From contig JBAZRW010000002.1 of NCBI GenBank assembly GCA_041662785.1, positions 124,001 through 188,000 on the forward strand: a DNA stretch of 64,000 nucleotides, in the 5' to 3' direction. Source of the stretch: Bdellovibrionales bacterium (GTDB taxonomy: Bacteria; Pseudomonadota; Alphaproteobacteria; UBA9219). Each line of letters starts with the position of its first letter. The first letter of the stretch is position 1. Below the pieces are notes generated by a model. That model had not been told where the DNA came from and did no database searches. It saw only the letters and a list, made by a program, of their open reading frames with translations. The translations under genes were made by a program, and so were the position numbers. Below are positions 1 to 8,378 of this stretch, piece by piece.

Positions 1-546
1 GTTTAACATGAAGGCATAACGATCGAAAAAAGAGGCCTGATCGCCGTTCCCAAAATTGCGATCAACCCAGCGGGCCTGCACAAGCTCCTGTGCTTTGGGG
101 GCTTGCCCGATGGCTTGCAGCGAGTCGATATAGCGGTAAAACGCGGTTGGTGTCAGGGGTGGGTGCGCGTTAAACCAGTTCACCAGCTGCGCGTCGGTCG
201 CGCCAGAGGGAATCTTTTGCTCAAGGATCATCATGATCCCCTTAAGTCCGGGCCAGTCGGGATTATTCGTCACAAAGGCAGCCAGATCGTCAAAGCTGTA
301 ATCATTATTGGGTTGCGCCATCAATAGGCCGCGCAGAACCTTGTTCAGGATGGGATCGTTTCCCTTTGCCATCATCTGGCGGGTCTTGTCGGCATGGCCT
401 TCTGCCAACGCGGAAAAGGCGCTGTGATAGGTGAGGGGAGGTGGCACTGGGGGTGGTGGAGAGGCCTTTTTCTTGGCGTGCACATCGCACGGCCAAAGAA
501 GCAGCAAGGTTAACAGAAGAAAGCTGATGCGGCGGAAGAGAATCAT
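1..546 (-). CDS. lytic murein transglycosylase, N-terminal part (runs off window)
   Basis: The reverse strand is open from an ATG at 544-546 to the window edge, giving about 182 residues. The first 25 or so residues are a hydrophobic signal peptide likely cut after VHA, followed by a Lys/Pro-rich stretch. The rest resembles the helical superhelix of Slt-type soluble lytic transglycosylases, with a DPxLxKxLxGLxM-like segment and an NPDWPGL motif. The catalytic domain lies outside the window, so activity is inferred. Such enzymes cleave peptidoglycan glycan strands in the periplasm. The gene is divergent from smpB with 65 bp between the starts. In many alphaproteobacteria dapA sits here; it is absent. 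Confidence 0.75.
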   Translation of the reverse strand, partial: MILFRRISFLLLTLLLLWPCDVHAKKKASPPPPVPPPLTYHSAFSALAEGHADKTRQMMAKGNDPILNKVLRGLLMAQPNNDYSFDDLAAFVTNNPDWPGLKGIMMILEQKIPSGATDAQLVNWFNAHPPLTPTAFYRYIDSLQAIGQAPKAQELVQARWVDRNFGNGDQASFFDRYAFMLN

Positions 547-611
547 AAGACGCACTAAACAATTTTATACAGGCCATTGCAAGCGTCCCTCAGGCAGGGT
601 ATTGGTTTTTT

Positions 612-1103
612 ATGACCGAACCCAAAGCATCCGATCGTTTAAATGCGCAGCGCTATGTCGCGATGAACCGTCGTGCCCGTCATGATTATTTTATCACGGA
701 CACGGTAGAGGCGGGCATTATCCTGACGGGAACGGAAGTGAAGGTTCTTCGTTTGGGCCAAGCCAGCATTCAGGAGGCTTTTGCTAGCGGCAAGGATGGC
801 GGTATTTTCCTAATCAACGCCTATATCCCCGAATATCAGCAGGCGGGCACGCATTTGCAGCACGAAACGCATCGGCCTCGCGCCCTTCTTCTCCATAAAC
901 GGGAGAGGGATAAGATTTTGGGTGCGGTCAAGCGCGAGGGCATGACCATTGTGCCTTTAGGCCTTTATTTTAATAAGCGCGGGATTGCCAAGGTGGAGCT
1001 AGGCCTTGCCAAGGGCAAGCATAAGGCTGACAAGCGCGAGGCGATCAAGGATCGTGACTGGAAGCGCGATCAGGCTCGCATCCTGCGTGATCGGAATAGG
1101 TAA
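612..1103 (+). CDS. smpB: SsrA-binding protein SmpB
   Basis: This 163-residue protein matches SmpB along its whole length. It has the N-terminal RRARHDYFI and TGTEVKVLR segments of the beta-barrel that binds tmRNA, the LLLHKRE segment in the middle, and a basic C-terminal tail starting near KGKHKADKRE that enters the ribosomal decoding channel. With tmRNA it rescues ribosomes stalled on non-stop messages in the cytoplasm. The ATG at 612 gives the usual family length, though the ribosome binding site is weak. A hairpin terminator shared with the convergent NYN gene follows. The tmRNA gene itself is not in the window. Confidence 0.97.
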   Translation: MTEPKASDRLNAQRYVAMNRRARHDYFITDTVEAGIILTGTEVKVLRLGQASIQEAFASGKDGGIFLINAYIPEYQQAGTHLQHETHRPRALLLHKRERDKILGAVKREGMTIVPLGLYFNKRGIAKVELGLAKGKHKADKREAIKDRDWKRDQARILRDRNR

Positions 1104-1125
1104 GGGTTCGTCACGTTTTTCCCAT

Positions 1126-1160
1126 AAAAAAAGGCGGCCCCTAAAGGGCCGCCCTTTCTT
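1126..1160. terminator. bidirectional terminator between smpB and NYN gene
   Basis: An 8-bp perfect GC stem (GGCGGCCC, loop CTAAA, GGGCCGCC) is preceded by a run of A and followed by CTTTCTT. It can therefore act as an intrinsic terminator for smpB on the plus strand and for the convergent NYN-domain gene on the minus strand. Confidence 0.9.
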
Positions 1161-1179
1161 ATGGCGTATTGGGATCCAG

Positions 1180-1821
1180 TCAAGCAACGTCCTGTTTAAG
1201 GGAGTCGTCAACATCGGCCATGGTGTCCGCCACGTCATCCAGCGTGGGCTGGGCTTGTGGGGGCGTGACCTGAATCGGGGGAGCATTGGGATCACGGGCA
1301 CGAGCAACGTGCGGCATAAGATCCTGCAACTCGATGAAATTATCGGCTTGGCGACGCAGCTCATCCGCCACCATAGGAGGCGAGGAGCGCATCGTGCTGA
1401 CAACGCTGACGCGTTTGCCGCGACGTTGGACGGCTTCTACCAAGCGGCGGAAGTCCCCGTCGCCTGAGAAAATCATGATGTGATCGACGTTATCGCACAT
1501 TTCCATGACGTCAATGGCTAGTTCGATGTCCATGTTGCCCTTGATTTTACGGCGACCAAAAGCGTCTGTAAATTCCTTCGTAGGCTTGGTGACCATGGCA
1601 TAGCCATTATAGTCTAGCCAATCGACGAGAGGGCGAATGGGGGAGTATTCTTCATTTTCGACAAGCGCCGTGTAATAAAAAGCGCGAACAAGGCGAGCCC
1701 GTCCGGCGAACAGCTCCAAAAGACGTTTGTAATCAATGTCGAATCCCAAACCGCGTGAAGCGGCATAGAGGTTGGCTCCGTCAATAAACATTGCCATGCG
1801 TTCTTCTTTATAAAAAATCAT
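1180..1821 (-). CDS. NYN-domain (LabA/DUF88-type) putative ribonuclease
   Basis: This 213-residue protein has the NYN fold pattern of the LabA/DUF88 family, a PIN-like nuclease. The conserved acidic residues are visible: Asp14 in FIDGANLY, the MDIELAIDVME segment, and the SGDGDF motif near residue 120. The predicted role is metal-dependent RNA cleavage in the cytoplasm, but the substrate is unknown. The last 40 residues are Pro/Gln/Asp-rich and probably disordered. The start is the ATG at 1819-1821, with an AAGGAAGG ribosome binding site just upstream. The gene stands alone, convergent with smpB and divergent from rpoZ. The family call is firm; the function is inference. Confidence 0.88.
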   Translation of the reverse strand: MIFYKEERMAMFIDGANLYAASRGLGFDIDYKRLLELFAGRARLVRAFYYTALVENEEYSPIRPLVDWLDYNGYAMVTKPTKEFTDAFGRRKIKGNMDIELAIDVMEMCDNVDHIMIFSGDGDFRRLVEAVQRRGKRVSVVSTMRSSPPMVADELRRQADNFIELQDLMPHVARARDPNAPPIQVTPPQAQPTLDDVADTMADVDDSLKQDVA

Positions 1822-2184
1822 AGTGACCTTCCTTGGATATGAGACGTGTTGTTAACTATAACAAAAAATTCTACGGCTGCCTACCGTTTCTTGCGCCGAA
1901 ATCCCACAAAAATACCCAAAAAAGGTAACAAGCAGGCTGCGGCGCTGGTGGGCTACCGCTGTATCCTTACGATAAAAAAAACCGTTGCGCAACATCACGA
2001 TTTAAAAACGGAGCCCTTTTTTATCATTAAGCCTTCGTAACGCTTTACATTAAGGATAAGAGACGGCTAATATGCGCCTTCGCGTTAGAGATAGACCCTT
2101 CTACTCAATCAGGATTATATCTTCTTCCCTGTTTGGAAGGCTTCCTTTCTGCGCCGTTTTTTGTTTTTTATGAGGATAGGCCCT
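1822..2184. other. gene-free region between NYN gene and rpoZ
   Basis: These 363 bp separate two divergent genes. A 64-codon open frame inside (from 1846) shows no protein-like composition or ribosome binding site, and I do not call it. The region holds the candidate rpoZ promoter at 2044-2073 and a short GGAAG/CTTCC inverted repeat near 2138-2148 in the rpoZ leader. It is clearly richer in A/T than the flanking genes. Confidence 0.6.
2044..2073 (+). promoter_or_regulatory. candidate sigma-70 type promoter for rpoZ-rel
   Basis: A -35-like TTTACA at 2044-2049 and a -10-like TAATAT at 2068-2073 are separated by 18 bp, about 110 bp upstream of the rpoZ start. It is the best hexamer pair I see in this intergenic region. 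No transcript data support it. Confidence 0.45.
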
Positions 2185-2604
2185 ATGGCACGCGTTACCG
2201 TTGAAGATTGTGTTCTTTTGGTTCCCAACCGTTTTGAGCTTGTGATGCTTGCGTCGCATCGCGCCCGTGCGCTTTCGTCGGGGGCTGAGCTGCATGTTGA
2301 GCGTGATCGCGATAAAAACCCCGTTGTGGCGTTACGCGAAGTTGCCGAGCAAAAGCTTGATCTAGAGAGCTTGCATGAATCGCTTGTGAAGGGCTTGCAA
2401 AAGCGCATTGAGCCGGATCGTCCCGAAGAGGAAGTGACCGAGCTGATGAACAGCGAACAGCAAAACTGGATCGGTGCGGCTATGGACGCCGACGATTCGG
2501 ATGATGATCTGGATATGGATGCCGATCTTGATGAGGAAGAGGGCGGCGATGACGCCGACCTTGGCATCACCGGCTCCTTTGAAGATGCAGACATAAAGGA
2601 TTAA
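2185..2604 (+). CDS. rpoZ: RNA polymerase omega subunit
   Basis: This 139-residue protein begins MARVTVEDC, the signature start of alphaproteobacterial omega, and contains NRFELVMLASHRAR, the helical core that clamps the beta-prime C-terminus. Omega helps assemble RNA polymerase and contributes to ppGpp sensitivity. The C-terminal 40 residues are strongly acidic (Asp/Glu runs), a tail common in alphaproteobacteria. I chose the ATG at 2185 with GAGG just upstream rather than an in-frame TTG at 2161. The next gene is rel, 80 bp away, a conserved pairing that links the stringent response to the polymerase. Confidence 0.96.
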   Translation: MARVTVEDCVLLVPNRFELVMLASHRARALSSGAELHVERDRDKNPVVALREVAEQKLDLESLHESLVKGLQKRIEPDRPEEEVTELMNSEQQNWIGAAMDADDSDDDLDMDADLDEEEGGDDADLGITGSFEDADIKD

Positions 2605-2684
2605 TTGGGTTCAGGAAAGAGCAGTACGATGGCTGATGGCTGGAAAAAGCTCTTCTTGTTGGTAATGTGGCAAGGGGCGCGATC

Positions 2685-4952
2685 ATGAGCCCTTCTCAAA
2701 AGAAGCCCCCTTCGCCTGACGAGCCTGCTCCCTCTGTTGTCCCCTCTCAAAATTCCGAAGAGCCTCCCCGCAAGCCTGTTCGAATGCTTCGCCAATATGA
2801 GTTGGTGGAACGCGTGCGCGCTTATGACCCTTCTGCTGACGAAGATTTGCTCAACCGCGCCTATGTCTTTTCTATGCAGGCGCATGGCACACAAACGCGT
2901 GCGTCGGGCGATCCTTATTTTTCCCATCCGTTAGAGGTCGCGGGCATCCTCACCGAAATGAAGATGGACGCGACGACCATCGCGACGGCGCTTCTTCATG
3001 ATACGGTCGAAGACACGTTGGTGACGCTCCCCGATATTGAAAAACATTTCGGGCGCGAGGTGGCGCGGCTTGTCGACGGTGTGACCAAGCTTTCGCGAAT
3101 TGAGCTTCAAAGCGATCAGGCCAAACAGGCCGAGAATTTCCGCAAGCTAGTCTTGGCGATGTCCGAAGATATTCGCGTGTTGCTTATTAAGCTGGCGGAT
3201 CGTCTGCACAACATGCGCACGCTTCATTTTATTAAGGGCGAGGAAAAGCGGCAGCGCATCGCGCGTGAGACGCTGGATATTTATGCGCCCTTGGCCGAGC
3301 GCATCGGTATCGAGAAAATGCAGAACGAGTTGCAAGACTTAGCCTTTGCCGAGCTTCATGCCGATGCGCGTGACAGCATCGTGGCGCGCCTTACCTATTT
3401 GCGAGAGGAAGGCGGCAATCTGGCCAAAGATATTCGCGCCATATTGCAGCGCGTTTTGGCCGAAGGCGGCGTCGCGGCGACAGTCGAAGGGCGCGAGAAG
3501 AAACCCTTTTCGATCTGGCGAAAAATGAACCGCAAGGACATGGGGTTCGAACAGCTTTCGGACATTATGGCCTTTCGTATCCTTGTTCCGACGGTCGAGA
3601 GTTGTTATCAAGCGCTTGGCCTTATCCATAACCACTATTCCGGTATTCCGGGGCGGTTCAAAGATTACATTTCAACGCCCAAGCCCAACAAATACCAAAG
3701 CATTCACACCACCATCATCGGCCCCGAAAATCATCGCATCGAGGTTCAGATCAGAACCTATGAAATGCATGAGGTCGCCGAGCTGGGCGTGGCCGCCCAC
3801 TGGGCCTATAAGCAAGGCGAGCTGACACAGGAAGGGTCGCAATATCGTTGGCTGCGCGAGCTTTTGGATATTGTGGAACATGCCCAGAAACCGGAAGAGT
3901 TTTTAGAGCATACGAAGCTAGAGCTTTTCCAAGATCAGGTTTTCTGTTTTTCTCCCAAGGGGACGTTGATTGCGTTACCGCGCGGCGCAACGCCTGTCGA
4001 TTTTGCCTATGCGGTGCATAGTGGCATTGGCGATTGCTGTGTCGGATCCAAAGTCAATGGACGCATGGTTCCTTTGCGCACCGAGCTTCATAACGGCGAT
4101 CAGGTTGACATTATCACGCAGAAAAATGGCAACCCTTCGCCAGCGTGGGAGCGTTTTGTCGTAACAGGTAAGGCACGGGCGCGAATTCGGCGCTTTGTCC
4201 GTCTTCAGCAGCGCACAGAATACGTCGCGCTGGGCAAGGCCATTTTAGAAAAGATTTGTAAGCAAGAAAACGTCGACTTCGGCGAAAAGCCTTTTGAGGC
4301 TGTCGTCAAAAACTTTCAGGCGGCGACCCTTGATGATTTGTTTGCCAATGTTGGCGCCTCGCTGCAATCCTCACGCGATGTTTTTACGGCGGCTTTCCCA
4401 GAGCATCGAGCCAAGCAGCCGGATAAGACGTTGCCGGAAATCGAGCTAGCGGCGCAGAAAATGAAGGCACGCGCTGCGGCGCAGGCGGCTTCGACGTCCC
4501 CCCTGACGCTTAAAGGGCTGATTCCGGGCATGGCCGTTCATTTTGCGCGGTGCTGCCATCCCTTGCCGGGTGATTCCATTGTCGGGATCGTATCGACAGG
4601 GCGCGGTGTGACTATCCACACGACGGATTGCGACACGCTGGATTCCTTCCGTGATATGCCAGAGCGCTGGATCGACGTGGATTGGGGCGAGGGCCATGGC
4701 AAAGATACGGGCATGGTTGGCAGACTCTCTATCGTCGTAACCAATAGGCCTAACTCCTTGGGCACGTTGACCACCATTATCGGCAAGGGCAACGCGAATA
4801 TCCTTAATCTGAAAATCACGAACCGTTCCATTGATTTCTTCGATATTTTGATCGATGTCGAGGTTGTGGATACCAATCACTTGCTTAGTGTTGTGGCGGC
4901 GCTTCGCGCCAGCAGCGTCATAATCTCGGTCGAGCGCACCAAAGGACGGTAG
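2685..4952 (+). CDS. spoT: bifunctional (p)ppGpp synthetase/hydrolase Rel/SpoT
   Basis: The protein has about 755 residues. It carries the HD hydrolase domain with LLHDTVEDT near residue 105, the synthetase domain with GRFKDYI near residue 323 and YQSIHT, a TGS domain around residues 420-480, and a C-terminal ACT domain from about 677. The RFKD form of the synthetase motif is the type seen in bifunctional Rel enzymes, and the intact HD motif agrees, so both synthesis and hydrolysis of the alarmone are expected. The ATG at 2685 has AAGGGG seven bases upstream; an in-frame GTG at 2667 is an alternative. It follows rpoZ in the same direction. Alphaproteobacteria usually have one such enzyme, often called rsh or relA. 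Confidence 0.96.
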   Translation: MSPSQKKPPSPDEPAPSVVPSQNSEEPPRKPVRMLRQYELVERVRAYDPSADEDLLNRAYVFSMQAHGTQTRASGDPYFSHPLEVAGILTEMKMDATTIATALLHDTVEDTLVTLPDIEKHFGREVARLVDGVTKLSRIELQSDQAKQAENFRKLVLAMSEDIRVLLIKLADRLHNMRTLHFIKGEEKRQRIARETLDIYAPLAERIGIEKMQNELQDLAFAELHADARDSIVARLTYLREEGGNLAKDIRAILQRVLAEGGVAATVEGREKKPFSIWRKMNRKDMGFEQLSDIMAFRILVPTVESCYQALGLIHNHYSGIPGRFKDYISTPKPNKYQSIHTTIIGPENHRIEVQIRTYEMHEVAELGVAAHWAYKQGELTQEGSQYRWLRELLDIVEHAQKPEEFLEHTKLELFQDQVFCFSPKGTLIALPRGATPVDFAYAVHSGIGDCCVGSKVNGRMVPLRTELHNGDQVDIITQKNGNPSPAWERFVVTGKARARIRRFVRLQQRTEYVALGKAILEKICKQENVDFGEKPFEAVVKNFQAATLDDLFANVGASLQSSRDVFTAAFPEHRAKQPDKTLPEIELAAQKMKARAAAQAASTSPLTLKGLIPGMAVHFARCCHPLPGDSIVGIVSTGRGVTIHTTDCDTLDSFRDMPERWIDVDWGEGHGKDTGMVGRLSIVVTNRPNSLGTLTTIIGKGNANILNLKITNRSIDFFDILIDVEVVDTNHLLSVVAALRASSVIISVERTKGR

Positions 4953-5015
4953 CCTTGCGTTAAGGCTCTTTCATGGCTAACCTTGCCTTCGTCTCGCTAA
5001 GAAAGTATTTCCTCT

Positions 5016-6362
5016 ATGATCCATGAATCCAGCCGCCTTGTTGCCGATATTGAAGCGCTGTCCGACTTCCGTATTTTTGGTCGGGTTACGGCTGTGCAAG
5101 GATTGCTGATTGAGGTCGCGGGCGTTGAGCGCCACTTGTCGCTGGGTGGCCGTTGCGCCATCGTGGCGCGAGGCGGACGGCGCGTTTTGTGCGAAGTCGT
5201 TGGCTTTCGCGATGATCGCGCCTTGCTCCTTCCTTTTAACACGCTGGATGGGATAGGCCTTGGCTGTAAGGCGGAGGTTGCCGAAGCGCAGCCGACTATT
5301 TCTCCGACGCCTGCATGGCTGGGGCGCGTCATCAATGCGCTGGGGGAGCCGATTGACGGGGGGCCGCCGCTGCCGATGGGGGATCGTCACCAACCTATCC
5401 GCAGCATGCCGCCGCCTGCCCACAAAAGAAAACGCGTCGGGGGCAAGCTGGATCTTGGCGTGCGGGCGCTTAACACCTTTTTGACCTGTTGTAGCGGTCA
5501 GCGTATGGGCATTTTTGCGGGATCGGGCGTTGGTAAATCGATCCTGATGTCCATGGTCTCGCGCTATACCTCGGCTGACGTTTCGGTCATTGGCCTGATT
5601 GGCGAACGTGGCCGCGAGGTTCAAGAGTTTATCCATGACGATCTTGGCCCCGAAGGTTTGGCGCGTAGCGTTGTTGTCGTGGCCACGTCCGACGAGGCCC
5701 CTTTGATGCGCCGTCAGGCGGCGTTTATGACGCTTGCGATGGCCGAGTATTTCCGCGACTTGGGTAAGAATGTCCTTTGCCTGATGGACAGCGTGACGCG
5801 CTTTGCTATGGCGCAGCGTGAGATCGGCCTTGCGGCGGGGGAGCCTCCCACCACGAAGGGTTATCCGCCGACGACCTTTGCGGAATTGCCGAAATTGTTG
5901 GAGCGGGCAGGGCCGGGGGAAAGCGGTAAGGGCGCGGGATCCATCACGGGACTCTTTACGGTTTTGGTCGACGGCGATGATCATAATGAGCCGATTGCCG
6001 ACGCGACGCGTGGTATTTTGGACGGTCATATTGTTTTGGAGCGTTCGATTGCCGAGCGTGGCCGCTATCCCGCCATCAACATTCTGCGCAGCGTCTCGCG
6101 AACGATGCCCGCCTGTAATAATGATACGGAAAACACGTTGGTCAGCACGGCGCGGCGGCATTTGGCGGCCTATGAAAACATGGCCGAGATGATCCGCCTT
6201 GGCGCGTATCGCAAAGGAACCAACCGCGAGGTTGACGATGCCATCAATTTTTATGAGCCTATCGAAACTTTTTTGCGCCAAGGCAAGAATGAAAGCGACA
6301 ATCTGGGAGGCGGTTATGAAAAACTGGCGCAGATTTTGGGTGTGCCTTGGAGCGGGACGTGA
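5016..6362 (+). CDS. fliI: flagellar export ATPase FliI
   Basis: This 448-residue protein is a type III export ATPase related to F1-beta. It has the Walker A motif GSGVGKS at residues 169-175, GLIGERGREV shortly after, the Walker B strand in NVLCLMDSVTRFA, and the GYPPTTFAELPKLLERAG segment typical of FliI. It forms a hexamer at the base of the flagellar export gate and unfolds or releases export substrates. The ATG at 5016 gives the normal length. FliJ, its stalk partner, follows, but a 129-bp palindromic repeat element lies between the two genes. Confidence 0.97.
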   Translation: MIHESSRLVADIEALSDFRIFGRVTAVQGLLIEVAGVERHLSLGGRCAIVARGGRRVLCEVVGFRDDRALLLPFNTLDGIGLGCKAEVAEAQPTISPTPAWLGRVINALGEPIDGGPPLPMGDRHQPIRSMPPPAHKRKRVGGKLDLGVRALNTFLTCCSGQRMGIFAGSGVGKSILMSMVSRYTSADVSVIGLIGERGREVQEFIHDDLGPEGLARSVVVVATSDEAPLMRRQAAFMTLAMAEYFRDLGKNVLCLMDSVTRFAMAQREIGLAAGEPPTTKGYPPTTFAELPKLLERAGPGESGKGAGSITGLFTVLVDGDDHNEPIADATRGILDGHIVLERSIAERGRYPAINILRSVSRTMPACNNDTENTLVSTARRHLAAYENMAEMIRLGAYRKGTNREVDDAINFYEPIETFLRQGKNESDNLGGGYEKLAQILGVPWSGT

Positions 6363-6411
6363 TTTTTCTTGCGCTCACTTTGTTTGTTGTTACCCATGCT
6401 ATTTCCATCGC

Positions 6412-6540
6412 CGTCATACCGGCGAAGGCCGGTATCCAGAGCGCCGCCCCGCATCAAGTGCGGGGCAGGCTAGCAGCGTGTATGACTCTTATGCCGCGCG
6501 GACGCGCGGCGATGGATCCCGCTTTTCAGCGGGATGACGG
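6412..6540. repeat. paired inverted palindromic repeat element (copy 1)
   Basis: Two palindromic units face each other with CGTCAT on the outside. One is CGTCATACCGGCGAAGGCCGG followed by TATCC, and the other is GGATCCCGC, a short loop and GCGGGATGACG. Between them is another palindromic stretch (CCCCGCATCAAGTGCGGGG, and GCCGCGCGGACGCGCGGC). The same CGTCAT...GGATCC units recur elsewhere in this window. It sits inside the fliI-fliJ transcription unit. Confidence 0.85.
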
Positions 6541-6558
6541 TAAGGGTTGGGGGCTGGC

Positions 6559-6981
6559 ATGAAATCTCTTGTAACGCTGATTAAATTACAAAAGACCAAG
6601 GTGGATGAACAGCGCGTCCTTTTGGCTAATCTTCAAAAACAACTGACGGATATTCAAGCGCAAATTGATGCGTTGATGGAGCAGCAAGCGCAGCAGACCG
6701 CGATGCTGCGGCAAGAGCCTGCCTTGGCGCTGAATTATGATCTTTATCTTAAAGGGGCGATCAAGCGTCTTGAGGAGTTTGAGAAAAGAAAAAGAACGGT
6801 AGAGCTGGCCGTCAATCTTGCGCGGGATAAATTGGCCGAGCTTTTCGAAGAGCAAAAACGCTATGAGTTGGCCGAAAAAGCCCGCCTTGAAGAGGAAGAG
6901 GCCGAAGAACAGCGTCGCGAAACCCACATCCTTGACGAAGTTGGTAGCGTCAGCTTTGTCCGCAAGAAAAAGAAGAAGTAA
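6559..6981 (+). CDS. fliJ: flagellar FliJ-type coiled-coil stalk protein
   Basis: This 140-residue protein is almost entirely charged coiled coil, with heptad-like Leu/Ile spacing from residue 3 to about 125 and a Glu-rich then Lys-rich C-terminus. Length, coiled coil and position directly after fliI identify FliJ, the stalk-like partner that sits in the FliI ring and helps couple it to the FlhA gate. The start is the ATG at 6559; an in-frame TTG at 6547 has no better support. ubiA begins 4 bp downstream, so the two are probably cotranscribed, although ubiA has no flagellar role. Confidence 0.88.
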   Translation: MKSLVTLIKLQKTKVDEQRVLLANLQKQLTDIQAQIDALMEQQAQQTAMLRQEPALALNYDLYLKGAIKRLEEFEKRKRTVELAVNLARDKLAELFEEQKRYELAEKARLEEEEAEEQRRETHILDEVGSVSFVRKKKKK

Positions 6982-6985
6982 TCTC

Positions 6986-7888
6986 ATGGCGCCTCATACC
7001 GATATTCGCGTAGGCGACTGGATTGATCGGTTCTTGCCGTCCGTGGCGCGTCCTTATGCGCGGTTGATGCGCCTTGACCGCCCGATTGGCACATGGCTTC
7101 TTTTGTTGCCGTGTCTGTGGAGCGTAACGCTGGCCAGCGAGGGGCGGCCTTCCATCACGATGCTTTTTTTGTTTGCCTTGGGCGCGCTTGTCATGCGCGG
7201 AGCGGGGTGCGCGATCAACGATCTTTATGACCGCCACCTTGATGGCAAGGTGGAGCGGACGGCTACGCGGCCTTTGCCCAGTGGTCAGGTCAAGCCGTGG
7301 CAGGCTCTCCTTTTTGTGGTGGCGCTTTTGCTGCTAGGCCTTGCGGTTCTGGTGCAGTTTAATACGTTCACCATCCTGCTTGGCGTGGCATCTCTGGCGC
7401 TGGTCTTTACCTATCCTTTGGCCAAGCGCGTGACATGGTGGCCGCAGTTCGTCCTCGGCCTCGCCTTTAACTGGGGCGCACTGATGGGGTGGAGCGCGGT
7501 TCAGGGCAAGCTGGAAGCGCCTGCCTTCCTGCTTTATGGGGCGGGAATCTTTTGGACGCTGGGCTATGACACGATCTACGCGCATCAGGATAAAGAGGAC
7601 GATGCGAAGATAGGGATCAAATCGTTGGCGCTGAAACTAGGGAGCCGCTCACGCCCCGTCATTGCCTTTTTTTATGCGGCGACTTTGGCGGGGCTTGCGC
7701 TGACGGGCTTTGTGGCCAAGCTGGACGCCCCCTTTTATGGGGTTCTTTTTCTGGCCGGACAGCATGCGTTTTGGCAAGTAGTCTTGTGGCGGGTCGATGA
7801 TCCGGCGGATAGCCTTAGGCGCTTCAAATCCAACCGCGACTTTGGCCTGATCATTTTGGCCGCGCTCGCGGTTGGGAAGCTCTTGTAG
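6986..7888 (+). CDS. ubiA: 4-hydroxybenzoate polyprenyltransferase UbiA
   Basis: This 300-residue integral membrane protein has about eight hydrophobic helices. The first Asp-rich motif NDLYDRHLD lies near residue 78 and the second, DTIYAHQDKEDD, near residue 195; both bind the Mg-diphosphate of the prenyl donor. It attaches the polyprenyl chain to 4-hydroxybenzoate in ubiquinone synthesis at the inner membrane. The ATG at 6986, right after fliJ, gives the family length; the longer open frame upstream overlaps fliJ and is not used. The gene ends just before the convergent sciP gene. Confidence 0.96.
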   Translation: MAPHTDIRVGDWIDRFLPSVARPYARLMRLDRPIGTWLLLLPCLWSVTLASEGRPSITMLFLFALGALVMRGAGCAINDLYDRHLDGKVERTATRPLPSGQVKPWQALLFVVALLLLGLAVLVQFNTFTILLGVASLALVFTYPLAKRVTWWPQFVLGLAFNWGALMGWSAVQGKLEAPAFLLYGAGIFWTLGYDTIYAHQDKEDDAKIGIKSLALKLGSRSRPVIAFFYAATLAGLALTGFVAKLDAPFYGVLFLAGQHAFWQVVLWRVDDPADSLRRFKSNRDFGLIILAALAVGKLL

Positions 7889-7897
7889 GAGAGAGGG

Positions 7898-8197
7898 TTA
7901 TTCTGCCGCGCCGCGATATTCTTGAATGCGGGTGGCGCGAAGGCCATGGACGCCGTGGCTGTCAAGCAGGAACGACCACGACTTAAACTCTTCCTCGGAC
8001 AGGTGGTAACGCTCACAGGCTTCGTTCAGCGAGATAATGCCATTGCGCACAGCCGTTACGACCTGAGCCTTGCGGCGCATGACCCAGCGACGGGTTTTCG
8101 GGGAAGGGAGCTTGTCCATCTCTCGCTGGCGTTCTGTTGAACGAACAATATGGACTTGATCTCCATCGGTGCTGAATGACGCATTGCTCTGGGGCAT
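7898..8197 (-). CDS. sciP: SciP-type small CtrA inhibitory protein (DUF1153)
   Basis: This 99-residue protein has the DUF1153 core, with LPSPKTRRWVMRRKAQVV, an ISLNEACERYHLSEEEF helix-turn-helix region and a C-terminal HGLRATRIQEYR-like segment. In Caulobacter SciP binds CtrA and DNA and blocks CtrA-dependent transcription in G1. I chose the ATG at 8195-8197 rather than a start 16 codons upstream, because the conserved protein begins at about this point. The gene lies near fliI-fliJ, as it does in Caulobacter relatives. A 16-bp palindrome sits about 70 bp upstream of its start. Confidence 0.9.
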   Translation of the reverse strand: MPQSNASFSTDGDQVHIVRSTERQREMDKLPSPKTRRWVMRRKAQVVTAVRNGIISLNEACERYHLSEEEFKSWSFLLDSHGVHGLRATRIQEYRGAAE

Positions 8198-8267
8198 GGT
8201 ATGACTCCGTTTGAAAGTAATTCGATGACAAGGGAAAGGATACACGAAAATCCTTTAGGAACGCCTA

Positions 8268-8283
8268 ACGTTAAGCTTAACGT
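8268..8283. promoter_or_regulatory. 16-bp perfect palindrome upstream of sciP
   Basis: ACGTTAAGCTTAACGT is a perfect 16-bp palindrome about 70 bp upstream of the sciP start. It contains GTTAA and TTAAC half-sites resembling CtrA halves, but with 2-bp spacing instead of 7. It may be an operator; no binding protein can be assigned from sequence. Confidence 0.4.
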
Positions 8284-8343
8284 AACGGCATCGCAACAAA
8301 TAAAAATACTTTCATAAAAAAGAGTTAGAAGTTAAATAAAGTT

Positions 8344-8371
8344 AAGAAGACCCTGCTTGCAGGGCCTTCTT
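8344..8371 (-). terminator. hairpin downstream of tadG-like gene
   Basis: Arms AAGAAGACCCTGC and GCAGGGCCTTCTT form a 13-bp stem with one mismatch and a 2-nt loop, 7 bp beyond the tadG-like stop codon on the minus strand. The T-tract after it on that strand is weak, so termination is likely but not certain. Confidence 0.6.
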
Positions 8372-8378
8372 GTTGAAA

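Noticed and set aside
1846..2040. 64-codon frame between the NYN gene and rpoZ
   Set aside because: No ribosome binding site, non-protein-like composition, and located in an A/T-rich promoter region.
2028..2043. TTAA-N7-TAAC near rpoZ as a CtrA box
   Set aside because: The second half lacks the first T of TTAA, so it does not match the consensus, and rpoZ is not an expected CtrA target.
4977..6281. 434-codon open frame antisense to fliI
   Set aside because: It lies completely opposite a confidently assigned gene, has an Arg/Gln/His-rich composition typical of antisense frames, and shows no motif.
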